From positions 282,684 through 346,683 of the forward strand of contig CAJJDP010000116.1 in NCBI GenBank assembly GCA_905182995.1: a stretch of DNA of 64,000 bases, written 5' to 3'. The DNA comes from Paramecium octaurelia. Taxonomy: Eukaryota > Ciliophora > Oligohymenophorea > Peniculida > Parameciidae. The position numbers and the translations under genes are program-made. Shown here in pieces: positions 35,853 to 48,921 of this stretch; the first letter of the stretch is position 1, and each line of letters begins with the position of its first letter. The notes under the pieces are model-generated. The model was given only the letters and a program-made list of their open reading frames with translations, did no database searches and had not been told where the DNA came from.

Positions 35853-38800
35853 ATGGAATAAATAAAAAACAAGAATCTCTTAGTGCTCATCTTATTGATT
35901 AGTTGCCTCACATTAGGATGTAATTGTCACTTTCCATATGATTAGCATCTCAAGATTGCGTAGAAGGACAATATTTGTCAGGTTCATATTGTTCATCTTG
36001 TTCCACAGGATGTAAATAATGTAGTAGCTAGACTAGTATTCATATAATATTAATAAAGGTTGTTCATCATGCTTTGATGGATATATGGTTTACAATGAAA
36101 CTTGCTAATCTTGTGAGCCTGGGTGTTAAAAATGTTAGTTATATCATAATGGGTTAAGAATCCTCTAAGTGTCAGGGAAATCTAGAATATTATCAGGAGC
36201 CCTTGCCACATAGTGTACGACTTGTTATGCTGAGTATTATTAGCAAGGACTTGTTTGCCTTGCATGTACAAAACCATGTTTAAACTGTAATAATAATTCA
36301 ACAGATTGTACAACATGCATGAATGTGAATTAAATTTTACCAACTTGCGAGTGTTAATAGTCTTATTTTATGGATGTAACTACTTATTCCTGCCAATAAT
36401 GTTCATATCCTTGTTTAAAATGCACTGCATAAAATACTTGTTAAAGTTGCAAAGAAGGCTATTTTTTGATTAACTCAACATGCCAGATTTGTCAATTACC
36501 TTGTAAAACATGTGAATTAAAATCAACTAAATGTTTATCCTGTGCTTATGAAAATTTAATGGTAGACTCGCAATCCTAATGTGTTTGTGTTAATGGATAT
36601 ACATAAGTTGAAGGGGATTGTCAATAATGTCAAATGCCATGTGTAAATTGTTATGGAAGTGCAGATTATTGTATTTCTTGTGCGAATCAACTTCAAATAG
36701 GCACGGATGGGAATTGTGTTTGTTAATTTGGGTATTTTTTGCAGATAGATGTTTCTTCGAATTACGAATGCTTATAATGCTCTTCTCCTTGTTAGAGTTG
36801 TTAAAATTCGCCTTCAGAATGCCTTACTTGTCTAGATAGTAATTAAATTGCTGATTCAAATCATTAATGTGTTTGCAAAGAAGGATTTTTTAAAGATTCT
36901 GGTAGTTTAAATTGTATCCCATGCGAAGTTGCATGTTAAAGCTGTGATTAAACAGGTTGTTAGAAATGTTTCGATGAGATGATGGTAAGGTAAGATCAAT
37001 CATCTTGTGTCTGTCCAAAAGGATTTTACTTTTTTGAAAACAACTGCTTATAATGTTAATTACCTTGTAGTTAATGTATTGATAAGTCTGATAAATGTCT
37101 TGAATGTTCTGATCCAAATTCATCTCTTGCTGATTATCAATGCATTTGCGCTCCTGGATTTGGAGTATCAGAAAAATCATAATAATATTGTTCTCCATGT
37201 AAATCTCCATGTTTGTAATGTTCAAGTGATGTTAATCAATGCACTAGTTGTGCATAAATAAGTCTAATTTACCTTGAGAATTCAAAATGCAGATGTCCTA
37301 GTGGTTATTTAATGTAAGATTCCGATTGCATTAAATGTTCTGATGAATGTTAAGAATGTTATTCGTATCCTAATTATTGTATAAATTGCAGAGACTTAAG
37401 TTATGAATTCATGAACAACAGTTGTTTTTGTCCATATGGATATTATGTTGACAATGCTTTGAAATGTTCAAAATGTTAAGAACCTTGTCAAACTTGTTAA
37501 TATAACTATGATTTTTGTTTATCATGTGTAGAACCACTATTTGAATTATTTAACAATTCCTGTTAATGCCCAATAAATTATTTATAATTAGTAGAAAATA
37601 ATAATTTTAATTTATCAGCAGGATGTTATACATGCGATGAAATCTACTTGAATTGCGCAGTATGCAATTTATCTTATTGTTAATAATGCTAATAAGGATA
37701 TCATTTTAATGAGAATTAGGAATGCTTGAATACCCTTTGTGGGGATTCGATTATTGTTGGAAGTGAATCATGTGATGATGGCAATGATAATGAATTTGAT
37801 GGTTGTTTTTAATGTCAATGTGAACTAGGATGGATCTAAAATCAATTAGGTTGCTAGACTATTTGTGGAGATTAAGTACTTGTATCTGGGGAATAATGTG
37901 ATGATGGAAATGAAATTCAATTTGATGGATGTTATTAATGCAAATATGATTGCAATGAATCTTGCATTGAATGCAATGAAGGAAGTTGTATCAAATGCAA
38001 AGAAGGATTTCAACTTGAGGAAAATGAATGTAACATCACTTGTGGAGATGGTATTTTAAACTTATTAGCAGAATAGTGTGATGATTCTAATAATACTCCT
38101 AGAGATGGTTGCAATAATTGTTATTTAGAAGATGGGTTCATATGTTATTATTAGAATGAGTTACTATTTCAATTTTGTGAAAGATGTTCAGATTATAATT
38201 GTTTACAATGTGCCATCAAGAATTAAAACTAGGTCTGTCAAAATTGTATAGACGGGTATTTTGTTGATTCAACTTAAGGTTGCTCACAATGTGATAAAAT
38301 TTGTTTGAAATGTATAAACTCTCCCAAAAATTGCGTAATTTTTGATTCATCAGTTTATTAATTAAAGGATTGTAATGAAAAGCTTGGATTCTACTATGAT
38401 TATCAACTTTAGGATTGTGTTTCAAAATGTGGAGACGGTATTATTAGTGGATAAGAATAATGTGATGATCTAAATACTAATGATTTCGATGGATGTAATA
38501 ATCAATGTCAAATTGAAGTTGGATATTTGCTTAATTTAAATAGTCTATCTTTCATTAATGAACCAGTCATATAAGTCCAATCCCAGTCTTCTAGTAATAA
38601 TCAATATTCTATATATGCTCAATAATTCCAAGATACTATCAATTGTACTGGGACTACAATCAATATTGAACTATTCGATTAAACAGACTACAATTATACA
38701 ATTATAGAGCAAGGGCAACATTGTGACATCTAGATGCAGTACTTTAAAACTGTAGAACCAACAAATCTCATACATGTATTAATCAAATTCAAAAATCACT

Positions 38801-40152
38801 TCTCCAAAAGAACATTAGATGAATCACCTACTAAAGAAATTGTTATTGTTCCAAAGAGGTAGGTTTATGCAACTGAAGAGCAAAAGGAGTAAGGAGAAGC
38901 TATGGCTAGTACTTCGAAATCTATATCATCATCCATTGTAGTATTCGCCCCATTAGCATTATTAATTGGAGGTTTCAAGTTTATTTGGGCTATTCTAGAT
39001 GTTATGAGTTGGATGAATAACTTTTATTTCTTAAATGTATAATACCCTGAAAATGTAAGACTCATTTTTCAATAAGCTGAATGGAGCAATATAATTAATT
39101 TTCCATAACTTGATATCTTCAACAAACCTTCTGATGAATATTACTTTCAAGCTTAAATTAAATTCACTGAAAAAGATGTCGACCCATTATTTTTTAACAA
39201 TTTTTAAATTGTTATTATTTTTTTATTTCAAGTTCTTATTACTTGGCTAATTTGTTTTGTAATACGAAATACAATTTAGGGTTATTATAAAAAAAATATT
39301 AGGACCAAAATTGCAAATCATTAAATATTTTAATTGAAAACCAATAATAAAAATAATTTAGTTCTCGAAAATGAAAAACTGTAGTCTACAATTTAGAAGT
39401 AGATTACCACATTGGAAATTCCAAATCAACTCTAATCTATTTACTTCTCATGTTTAGATGTTGAAAGATCATTTGTTGCTAATATATTAAAAACTATATA
39501 AATAAGCTATTTGGATATTCTGTTGGCAATAATATTACAACTTACCAATTAATAGACAGCTAACAATTATATTGTTAAAATCAACGTCATATTAGCGAGT
39601 ATTTCTATTGGGATTATATTTTCGTTGATTTATTTATCCTATCAAATTTCAGTTTAACATCATTTGAAATTGGAAAATAAACATTTTAGTAGGAGATTTA
39701 ACTGCTTCTATGAAGATGTAAAAACTAACTCCTAAATATCTATGAATTACTCCTTTTTGAATATGTTAAGGAAGACTATTTTTATTACAGCAACAGTAAT
39801 GTTCTATGATTTTCCAATATACTAAACAAGTGTTTGTTTTTTATCCTGCTTTTTGAACATCATCTTATTAATTCACTGTAATCCATTCAATAATAGATAG
39901 TAATATATTATGAACTTTATACCTGACTTTTGTATATGTATTATAGTAGGTTTAACCATAATTTTTGCATTTTAAGACCAATTTCAATTACTAGAAGATG
40001 ATACAATTTATCTTTTAGGATGGATTGTTGGAGCCTGTATTTATTTGTCAATATTATTGTAATTAATGTTCCTAATAAAAGTACTTATACAATCAATATG
40101 GGATAAAATTAAAAACCTATTTGTATTTTTGAATAAAAAAATTGGTGTATGA
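35853..40152 (+). CDS. giant cysteine-rich multi-pass membrane protein 2
   Basis: 1,416 residues with two introns close to the start (26 and 23 nt). After a signal peptide (NLLVLILLISCLTLGC) there are about 15 furin-like cysteine repeats, then at least four DUF4215-type modules (CDDGNDNEFDGCFQC, CDDGNEIQFDGCYQC, CDDSNNTPRDGCNNC, CDDLNTNDFDGCNNQC). A juxtamembrane domain and a C-terminal region with about seven membrane helices follow (IVVFAPLALLIGGFKFIWAI; IVIIFLFQVLITWLICFV; FCICIIVGLTIIFAF). The block NVQYPENVRLIFQ is shared with the third protein (NVEYPENLSIYFQ), so the two are close paralogues. The last 26 codons lie inside an exact duplication. Confidence 0.85.
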
Positions 40153-40159
40153 ATATTTT

Positions 40160-40620
40160 TTGTTTATGAAATAGTAATTTATTTTTTAATATTGCATATC
40201 CATGGTTAGTATTACAATACTCATATCCATGATTTAGAAATTCATAAATGAAATCATATACGTAGCCTGCTTTATAAACTTATATTCTCTCTCTAATAAA
40301 TGCTATAATATAGTATATTTCTGTATTTACCCATTTTGATTATTAATTAATTTTCATGAATCCTCTGCCTATTTCTGTTCTAAATATTCATTTATATAAC
40401 ATATATACTATCTTTCTAAAGTCTTCATGTTAGTGAGATTTTGACACCAATGAGACTATGTTGTTTATGAATTTTTTAATTTCTCAACCTCCCCAAAATT
40501 CTTAGTAAGATTAAGTTCTATACCTTAAGTTTAAGAAATTCAATCTTTATAAATTATCATCAAAGTTGATTTTATATTATTTTAACTTATTATTACAACG
40601 TAAATTATAATGGTGGCAAA
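40160..40620 (-). pseudogene. decayed minus-strand gene, unknown
   Basis: Two frames on the minus strand look coding but do not join without an in-frame TGA: one around MKTLERQYICYINEYLEQKQ and one around KAGYVYDFIYEFLNHGYEY. No family is recognised. I read it as a remnant of a short gene. It is repeated at 41468-41928 by the block duplication. Confidence 0.3.
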
Positions 40621-40708
40621 TTCGTGTTATTTTTTACATTATAAAAATAAATATTGAGAAATAAAAATATCCTTTTTATAAATAAAATTTATAAATAATA
40701 TTTATAAA

Positions 40709-41300
40709 TGAGTAATTGGGCTTGATGTTCTTCATGTAGAAACTATTATGAACTTAATTGGTTATAATCATTCTTAGAGTATTGTTCTTGTTGGATAGAA
40801 CAATTATGGATATTTACAGAGTAGATATATTTTTTTTAAATTTATACGAATCATCAAGCATAACGAATTTGATTCTCAAAAGTATCGATTTGATTAATAA
40901 TATCGCTAAAATAATAATATTCAAAATCATTCTAACAAATTCTTATTATATATAATTGTGATTATTATATTATGTAATAATAATTGAGGTGTGAACAATA
41001 AATTTTGGCTTGAGAATTACATATTCCTTAAATTATACCAACCCTTGTAATTTATGCTGTCAATATATGAATCAAGAAGAAATTAGTCAGCAAGGAAAAA
41101 GACTTCAATTAATATATGCAGATTGTAATACCAGATATTTAAGTTTTTAGGTGAAACATATAGCTATACCATCAAGATCAGATTGTTGATGTAAATTCGT
41201 AATTACAGAACCAGCTGACAAGGAATATAGGTCTGAAATTTTTTAAATATGACAATCATATAAACCAAAAATCAACTATTTTACATGAGAGTCAAGGATT
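40709..41300 (+). pseudogene. decayed plus-strand cysteine-containing gene
   Basis: Plus-strand stretches look coding but carry TGA at places where tryptophan would be plausible, for example MSNWA then CSSCRNYYELN, and IAIPSRSDC then CKFVITEPADKEYRSE. The CxxC pairs hint at a zinc-binding domain. A further coding-like piece (KWPHFKGFKQDRIAKRAKKL, near 42945) could be its 3' end after the duplication. It is probably a host pseudogene. Confidence 0.3.
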
Positions 41301-41380
41301 GCCAATATGATTAAATTCTTAAACCATGGGACTAGCATTATCCTGTAACATTTATCATAATTTTTTTTCATGTCTCATTG

Positions 41381-41381
41381 N
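41381..41381. other. single-N join between duplicated blocks
   Basis: One N between two exact 1,307-bp copies. Confidence 0.9.
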
Positions 41382-42688
41382 AATAAAAGTACTTATACAA
41401 TCAATATGGGATAAAATTAAAAACCTATTTGTATTTTTGAATAAAAAAATTGGTGTATGAATATTTTTTGTTTATGAAATAGTAATTTATTTTTTAATAT
41501 TGCATATCCATGGTTAGTATTACAATACTCATATCCATGATTTAGAAATTCATAAATGAAATCATATACGTAGCCTGCTTTATAAACTTATATTCTCTCT
41601 CTAATAAATGCTATAATATAGTATATTTCTGTATTTACCCATTTTGATTATTAATTAATTTTCATGAATCCTCTGCCTATTTCTGTTCTAAATATTCATT
41701 TATATAACATATATACTATCTTTCTAAAGTCTTCATGTTAGTGAGATTTTGACACCAATGAGACTATGTTGTTTATGAATTTTTTAATTTCTCAACCTCC
41801 CCAAAATTCTTAGTAAGATTAAGTTCTATACCTTAAGTTTAAGAAATTCAATCTTTATAAATTATCATCAAAGTTGATTTTATATTATTTTAACTTATTA
41901 TTACAACGTAAATTATAATGGTGGCAAATTCGTGTTATTTTTTACATTATAAAAATAAATATTGAGAAATAAAAATATCCTTTTTATAAATAAAATTTAT
42001 AAATAATATTTATAAATGAGTAATTGGGCTTGATGTTCTTCATGTAGAAACTATTATGAACTTAATTGGTTATAATCATTCTTAGAGTATTGTTCTTGTT
42101 GGATAGAACAATTATGGATATTTACAGAGTAGATATATTTTTTTTAAATTTATACGAATCATCAAGCATAACGAATTTGATTCTCAAAAGTATCGATTTG
42201 ATTAATAATATCGCTAAAATAATAATATTCAAAATCATTCTAACAAATTCTTATTATATATAATTGTGATTATTATATTATGTAATAATAATTGAGGTGT
42301 GAACAATAAATTTTGGCTTGAGAATTACATATTCCTTAAATTATACCAACCCTTGTAATTTATGCTGTCAATATATGAATCAAGAAGAAATTAGTCAGCA
42401 AGGAAAAAGACTTCAATTAATATATGCAGATTGTAATACCAGATATTTAAGTTTTTAGGTGAAACATATAGCTATACCATCAAGATCAGATTGTTGATGT
42501 AAATTCGTAATTACAGAACCAGCTGACAAGGAATATAGGTCTGAAATTTTTTAAATATGACAATCATATAAACCAAAAATCAACTATTTTACATGAGAGT
42601 CAAGGATTGCCAATATGATTAAATTCTTAAACCATGGGACTAGCATTATCCTGTAACATTTATCATAATTTTTTTTCATGTCTCATTG
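41382..42688. repeat. exact 1,307-bp direct duplication, copy 2
   Basis: Second copy of 40074-41380. Its first 79 bases repeat the end of cysteine-rich gene 2 (stop at 41458-41460), giving a meaningless C-terminal fragment; the rest repeats the decayed genes. Confidence 0.9.
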
Positions 42689-43053
42689 GATTAGATTTAT
42701 AAATTATCAAAAAATTTAGATTATAAATCAGGATGCAAAAATTTTGAGCGAAAACCCCTACAAAAATACTTAAAGTTAAAAAAAATTAAAAGTATTTTTA
42801 TATTAGGGTACTTCGTAAAATTTGATTATAATAAATAACTTAATGGAAAGATTATAAAGGATATTTCATTAAACATTTGACTGATTGTTAGAAATCTGAT
42901 ATTATAATATGTTTTATTGTGATATAGATGACAATAGTAATAAATGGCCTCATTTCAAGGGGTTTAAGTAAGATAGAATAGCAAAAAGAGCAAAGAAATT
43001 AGGATAATTAAATGGATTTAAAAAAATTTAAATAATAATTTATTAAAATATTT
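42689..43053. other. AT-rich upstream region of the GUP1-like gene
   Basis: Contains a coding-like plus-strand piece starting near 42909 (MFYCDIDDNSNKWPHF) that may be the tail of the decayed gene above. Otherwise it is AT-rich sequence and presumably the promoter of the next gene. Confidence 0.35.
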
Positions 43054-44746
43054 ATGAGACAACCACAAACAAAGAAATCCTTTAATATTTCTGATTCTTC
43101 ATACTACATCTCTTTGGCATGCATCATCACTTTTGAAATCTACTCTCTTTATCGATTTTCAGTCATCTGTAAATCAAACAAAATAGAGGGCACTGAAAAA
43201 GGTATACGAATAAATTGATTGTAGGCTTCTTTGGTATTCTGAGAGACCATTCAGATCCATAATGGGGAGAATTTGCAGGACATTTGACAGAATTAATGGT
43301 TTTTCAATTCATTTTTATATTGGGGTCCTACACTGTCAAATATCATTCTGAATAAGAAAATAGGTAGAGAAACCTATAGTATTATAACATGATTGTCGGA
43401 TTAAATTATGCATTCTATTTGCATAACATAGGCATGATATTTTAGATGATGATCATCGTTGCTTTTTATCTTTTCCAAAAAGTAATTATTTTTTTTATAA
43501 TAGATTTGTTACAAAATGAAATATTTCATCCCGACATTATGGATTTTGGCCATCTTAACATTATGGTCAAATGAGACTTATAAAGGATATGAATTCAGTA
43601 TGATTTCTCCATCCTTGGCTTATTTGGATGGTTTCAGGAGTACAAACCAATTAGTTAGTTGGAATCTTGTTTTTAATATGATTTTACTAAGAATCATCAG
43701 TTTCTCTATTGATAAGGTTTGGGCATCTCAACTCCCTCAGCCATTGAAATCGGGTGAGCAGAGTTAGAGTGAAAAGTCCAATATCATAAAGACTTATCGT
43801 GATAGAGTGGAAGAGTCCTAACCATTAGAGGAATATAACTTTAGCGGTTATTTAAGTTTTCTTTTTTATGTGCCTCTTCTCTTCTCAGGTCCTTCTATGG
43901 GTTATAATGCTTTTAATTCTTAATTAAAAACCCCTTAATAAAGTTTTAATAGATCTTAAGTGATAAAGTACATTTTAAGAGTCTATTTATTGGACTTGTT
44001 AACCTTTGAGGTATTTTTGCATGTGTGTTATCCAAATGCAATTCCAAAAATAGCCTAAAACTTTCATATCCTGGAAAATTTTAGTGCATATGAGTTCCAC
44101 ATAATGTGTGTAATGAACTTGATCTTTTTATGGTACAAATTCCTTACAATATGGAGAATTGCCAGAGGATGGGCCTTATTGGATGGTAACTTAATAAATT
44201 ATTATTATGTTAGGAATTGAAACACCAGAGAATATGAATAGATGTCTGTATAACAGTTACAATTTTAGTGGATTTTGGAGATCTTGGCATAGAAGTTTCA
44301 ATTAATGGTTAATCAGATACATTTATGTACCATTAGGAGGTACCAAATACAAATCTTTGAATATGTGGGTTGTCTTCTCTTTTGTGGCATTGTGGCACGA
44401 TTTTAAATTGGATCTTCTCTTATGGGCTTGGCTAATCTGCTTAGCTTTGATTCCAGAGATCGCTTTATAAAAATACTTTGACAAGGAGTTCTTCTATAAA
44501 AAGTGGTGGTTTGTTTACTTATGTCAGCTGGGTGGAGGATTCTAAATATAAATGATGTGTTTAGCCAATTTGATAGGATTTGGAAATGGATATGAAGGCA
44601 TGACCGTTGTTTTCTATAAGTTTATGAGTTTGGAGGGCTTGGCTTGTTTTCTATTCTATTGTATAGTTAGGAATGGATGGATCACAACTATTCAATTTAG
44701 AATAAGAGATGATGAGAATGCTGAATCAAATGACAAGCGATTTTGA
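43054..44746 (+). CDS. GUP1: GUP1/HHAT-type MBOAT acyltransferase
   Basis: 539 residues with introns of 23, 22 and 28 nt. It is a polytopic membrane protein with about ten hydrophobic helices. The C-terminal half matches yeast Gup1 closely: [41 protein letters not shown], then [21 protein letters not shown] with the MBOAT histidine, and [16 protein letters not shown]. In yeast Gup1 adds very long chain fatty acids back to GPI anchors in the ER. Such a role would suit a ciliate coated in GPI-anchored surface antigens, but that is inference. The gene looks intact. Confidence 0.88.
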
Positions 44747-45713
44747 TATCCAGTTAAGTTTATCGAAAAGACTTATAAAACAAATTATAAAATATAAATG
44801 CTAAGCTAGCCTTATTATTAAGGTTTTGATTCCATCCCAATTAAGATTATTCTTCTCATTCTATATTTTAATGTTGAAAACTCACTTCTTATAAAGTAAA
44901 ATTATGAGGTCTAAATATTTGTAAGTTGATTCTACTCACACAGAGCGATACTAATTATTACGATATAATTACAATTCATGATATTATTAATGTATTCAAA
45001 TGTATATTAATAATCAAAGAAGATTGAATTTTTAATTGTATTCTGTATAATTATGACTTGTATCGAGTAGATACATGAAAATAGTCTAAATATAATATAT
45101 TATAAGGCTTACCTTTTTTTCAAATTATGATTGCTAATAAAGCAAAATGAGGGGTTGCTTTAAATTTATAGCAACTACTCAATTTTTTCCATGATGTTTA
45201 GATCAATGTGAATTGTACAACAAATACTTGATTATTGACATTAATACAAATTTGATTGTTTTAAATTCAAGCATTTTAAGTCTTATCAATTTATATAATA
45301 ATATAATTAAAACTAATATACTTTTTACACTAATTTACAAAAAGCATACACTTTTTATAATTTATATTCCAAAAAGTTGCTTCAAACTAAGGCCGAAATA
45401 CCTTTTTACTTATTAAAAATATACATAAATTAGCCAAGGTTTATTCTCAAACAATTATGCTTCCATTAATTTGAAGGTTGAATTCATTGAAGATCCATTA
45501 ATAATATTATTATATTATTAATTTATAAAAAATGAATATTTTCAATATTATTGCTAATTATATTCATTTATTAAGTAATTTTATTTACATTTTATTGATA
45601 GAGTAGCACCTTATAATTATTTATCAGATATATACTGTCTAGTATCTAAAACTTCAGATTCTTCTTTATATTATTAGATGGTATGTAATTTTGCTTAACG
45701 AGTAGGACTTTAT
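44747..45713. other. AT-rich spacer between convergent genes
   Basis: Nearly 1 kb of very AT-rich, low-complexity sequence. No convincing frame on either strand. Confidence 0.5.
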
Positions 45714-47459
45714 TCATTTTCCAAATTAGAATGTTTTAATGAATTCGGAGATAAAACTTAGAATATTATAAAGTCTACCTTTTGGAGGTTTGGGACTAAT
45801 TTCAACCAACTTCATATACTCTAATAGTTAAGTAGGTAATTCTTCTAAGACTTTATTCGATAGCTGAGTTGGATCCCCTCTGAATTGATTAAAAGGAACA
45901 AATTAAACCAAATCTCTAATAGCTTTATTCCCTTTGCTATCAACCATACTTTTGTTATCATTATCTAAGATCTTCATATTCTTAAAGTTAGCATCTCCTA
46001 CGCCAACTATTATGATAGATAGAGGTAAATAAGATGAAGCAATGATGTCATCTATAGATTCTAACATATCATCAGTTTGTCCATCAGTTAAAATCAATAA
46101 TACATGATAGTTTTCACTTCCTTGATCTTTACATTTCTGTGCCATTTCCATAGCTTTTTATATAGTTGGATGCAAATAGGTTGGACCATCAAAATGCAAT
46201 TAAGGCAGTGATTTTTTATAACATTCTACAATTCCATCTAGTCCATAAACTCTAAAATTGCAATAAAAATCTTACTCTGGATCATCAGGATTATCATTCA
46301 TAGGAAAGAGATGAATTGCTTAGTTTGTGTTGTAATTCTTCATTTTTGGTTTACATCCAAAACCATAGAGTGGAACCCTTTTATCATGATCATAATGTAT
46401 CAATATTTCTACTACACTATTGATTGCCTATAAGTATTAACTAGGAGATCCATCTGAAGGGAGATGATGTAGTGAATTTGGATTCTGAGATTCTTCATTT
46501 GATGCAGTGAAATCAATAGCAAGCATTAAATTAATCTATTAACCTCCCGCACAATAATCTAGGAAGGTATAATTTGAGATTATTGAAAATCTATCAATTT
46601 AAAGAATTCCTAAAGATTAATTTGTTTGACTCTTAGACATGAATTCCTTTTAGAGTATTTTCTTAGCTTTATTTGCTTCAATTAATTCATTAATACATAA
46701 CTAAGTTTCTCCTATGTATTTGTGCTTACCAGATTTTTTATAATCCCATAATTCAACTTTTAATTTTATGGAATAATCTCCATTACACAACCTTTATGCA
46801 TGACATTGAATCTACTTCCATTTAATTGAAGCCATATCTTTTGCTTATTCAGTTTCATAAACTAAAACACCAATATCCATATCATGTTTTAGTCTATAGA
46901 ACCTCAGAAATGGACGAATTTTATCCCAAAACCATAATTTAGTTCCTCTTATCTTTAATCCTGATAATGAAATAGAAAATTCCTCACTGCATTACTTAAC
47001 ATGTTCTGCCTTTAAAAATATTTAACCATTATTCCTTCCACTTTTATTGTATAGATTAGCTCTAATCAATTAGTTTTTTGATCCTATGACTTCTGCCACG
47101 GTTGTTTCTGCTTAGCCTAAAATCTATGATAGTTTATGATAATACTTATGTTTAAGTAGAACTTATGTTGTTATGAACTTCCATTTTCAAGTGCTACTAA
47201 ACTTAGAAAAAATAGTTTATAGCAAATGTCTTGATGAAATCTGGATTCTAATTATTCTCAATTGTTTCAGTTTGATCTATTTTCATCCCTTAACCAATGA
47301 TATCAAATTCATACATTAGTTATTACTCTTTCTATAGAGTATCACAAAAGGATTGTAGATAGTCACCGCAAAATCATCTAATTTTCTACAACTTACAAAA
47401 AGTTCTATTTGCTGGGCTTCTTTCGTTTAAGCATTGCCTTCTTAATGACTGAATAACAT
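45714..47459 (-). CDS. copine
   Basis: 561 residues with introns at 47289-47314 (26 nt) and a 34-nt one in the first C2 domain. The architecture is two C2 domains and a C-terminal von Willebrand A domain, as in all copines, which are Ca2+-dependent phospholipid-binding proteins. C2A contains VSCRKLDDFAVTIYNPFVIL, then QWMKIDQTETIENNQNPDF. C2B contains IKLKVELWDYKKSGKHKYIG. The A domain starts INLMLAIDFTASNEES (MIDAS) and goes on with GFGCKPKM, DGPTYLHPTIQKA, HVLLILTDGQTDD and SIIIVGVGDANF. It looks complete. Confidence 0.92.
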
Positions 47460-48187
47460 AATTTAATATATAATCTTACATATAGATTAATCTGAAGTTT
47501 AAATAAAAGTATAGATTTATATACGTAATAATATATCAATTTCTCCTTGATTCTTCATAATCTATCCACAAAGAAACTTCTCTTTGTTCAACTAGTAAAC
47601 CCTTTTAAAGTGATCATTGTTCATAATTTATGGACAAAATGATGCAATCTTAATATTCTATATTATATAATATTATACTTTATGTTATAATTATTTAAGA
47701 AAAATAATAATTTTAGTGCGAAAAGCAAAATATTTCGATTATCATTTATTTCTAAATAAAGAAAGTTTGAAAGTCTTTCAAATCGTTTCTACATATATAT
47801 TAAAAATTACATTATTTAGAATCATATATTTATTCTAAACTTTAGTGATTACTACAATTACCTAATGAATAATTTATTAGTAAATTATCTTAATTGATGT
47901 TCTAATAACTCTCTATTTACTTAATCAAAAACCTTAAATGTAATTGGAATTTAGAATTATAAATAAGAATTGATATGGATGCCTTAATTAAAGTAATAAC
48001 AATTTCCTTATGTAATTATTGCCAATATTCATAGCTATCATTTTAAAAACATCAAAAATATAGAAGAATGTTATAAACACATATATCACAAAATAATATT
48101 GGATAGAAAGTTATTAAATTGTTTTATTTCTGGTAAATTCCATATTAATGTTGAATAATTTATTAAATTAAATATTTATTTATAGAT
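47460..48187. other. AT-rich intergenic region
   Basis: Divergent upstream region of the copine gene and the decayed surface-antigen gene. Only AT-rich sequence is seen. Confidence 0.45.
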
Positions 48188-48921
48188 ATGGAAGGTATTT
48201 GTTATTTTCAACTAGATTCACAGACCATTTCCCTTTGTTTATGCATTTGATTCCATCAGAGATGCATCCAACCAAAGCTGAAGTGCACTCAGAACTCTTA
48301 GTTTTTAGTATCTTAGCATGTCTTGGTCTTAGATGCTTTGCCCATATTATCCCAAATGCAAGCCCTTAATTAGGAATCATATACAAAACCTCTTTGCTTT
48401 AGTACTAAAGAAGCTTGTAGTGCAAGTGGAACTGATTTTGAATGTGTATTCAATCCAACTTCAGATTCTAATCGGAATGGAGTTTGCAAATTCTTTACTC
48501 AATTTTGATATGGCAATTCTGATTCGTCTGCTTGACAATCTATGCCACTAACTTGCAAATGGACTATTGCAACGGAACTATTCCTAGTTCATGTGCTAAT
48601 CATGCTTGCGATTTAGCCGCTAAAGGGACAGCCAAATGTGTCACTATCCCAAGTTTTGATGGCAAGAATTATACAAGGAAGTTGAATGTGTTTTGGGTGA
48701 ACCGAGTTCCTTAACTTAAGTTACTTGCTATGAATTAAGGTTGACACACTTGCAGTTGGAATGCTTAGACAAAGAAGAGTATTGCACCTGGATCAGGATC
48801 CTCCTCAAACAATAATTCAAAGTTTATTAATAAGAGTTTAGGTAATACAGCTAATTCTACATCCAGCAATTTTGGGTCATCTTTATATGTCCTGTAAATT
48901 TTTATATGGTTTATATTCTGA
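48188..48921 (+). pseudogene. decayed surface-antigen-like cysteine-rich gene
   Basis: Base composition is richer in G and C than the flanks, as in Paramecium surface-antigen genes. Coding-like, cysteine-containing pieces occur in different frames: CFSTKEACSASGTDFECVFN near 48400, then DYCNGTIPSSCANHACDLAA and KGTAKCVTIPSFDGK near 48560-48660, then a Ser/Asn-rich tail (GSGSSSNNNSKFINKS) near 48800 followed by a short hydrophobic end. At least two frame changes and several TGAs break it. The pattern fits the periodic cysteine region and GPI-type tail of immobilisation antigens, but only a short part remains. Confidence 0.5.

Larger units (their letters stand above)
40074..41380. repeat. exact 1,307-bp direct duplication, copy 1
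   Basis: Identical to 41382-42688 at a constant offset of 1,308. A single N lies between. This copy is contiguous with the cysteine-rich gene; the other is contiguous with downstream sequence. It is an unmerged contig overlap by the same reasoning as the block at 7.4 kb. Confidence 0.9.

Noticed and set aside
40758-40955. Plus-strand hydrophobic open frame, repeated at 42066-42263
   Set aside because: Isoleucine-rich translation of AT-rich DNA without an ATG start. The repetition is due to the duplicated block.
47240-47400. Apparent frameshift in the first C2 domain of the copine
   Set aside because: Two small introns (26 and 34 nt) restore a perfect copine C2 sequence, so it is splicing and not damage.
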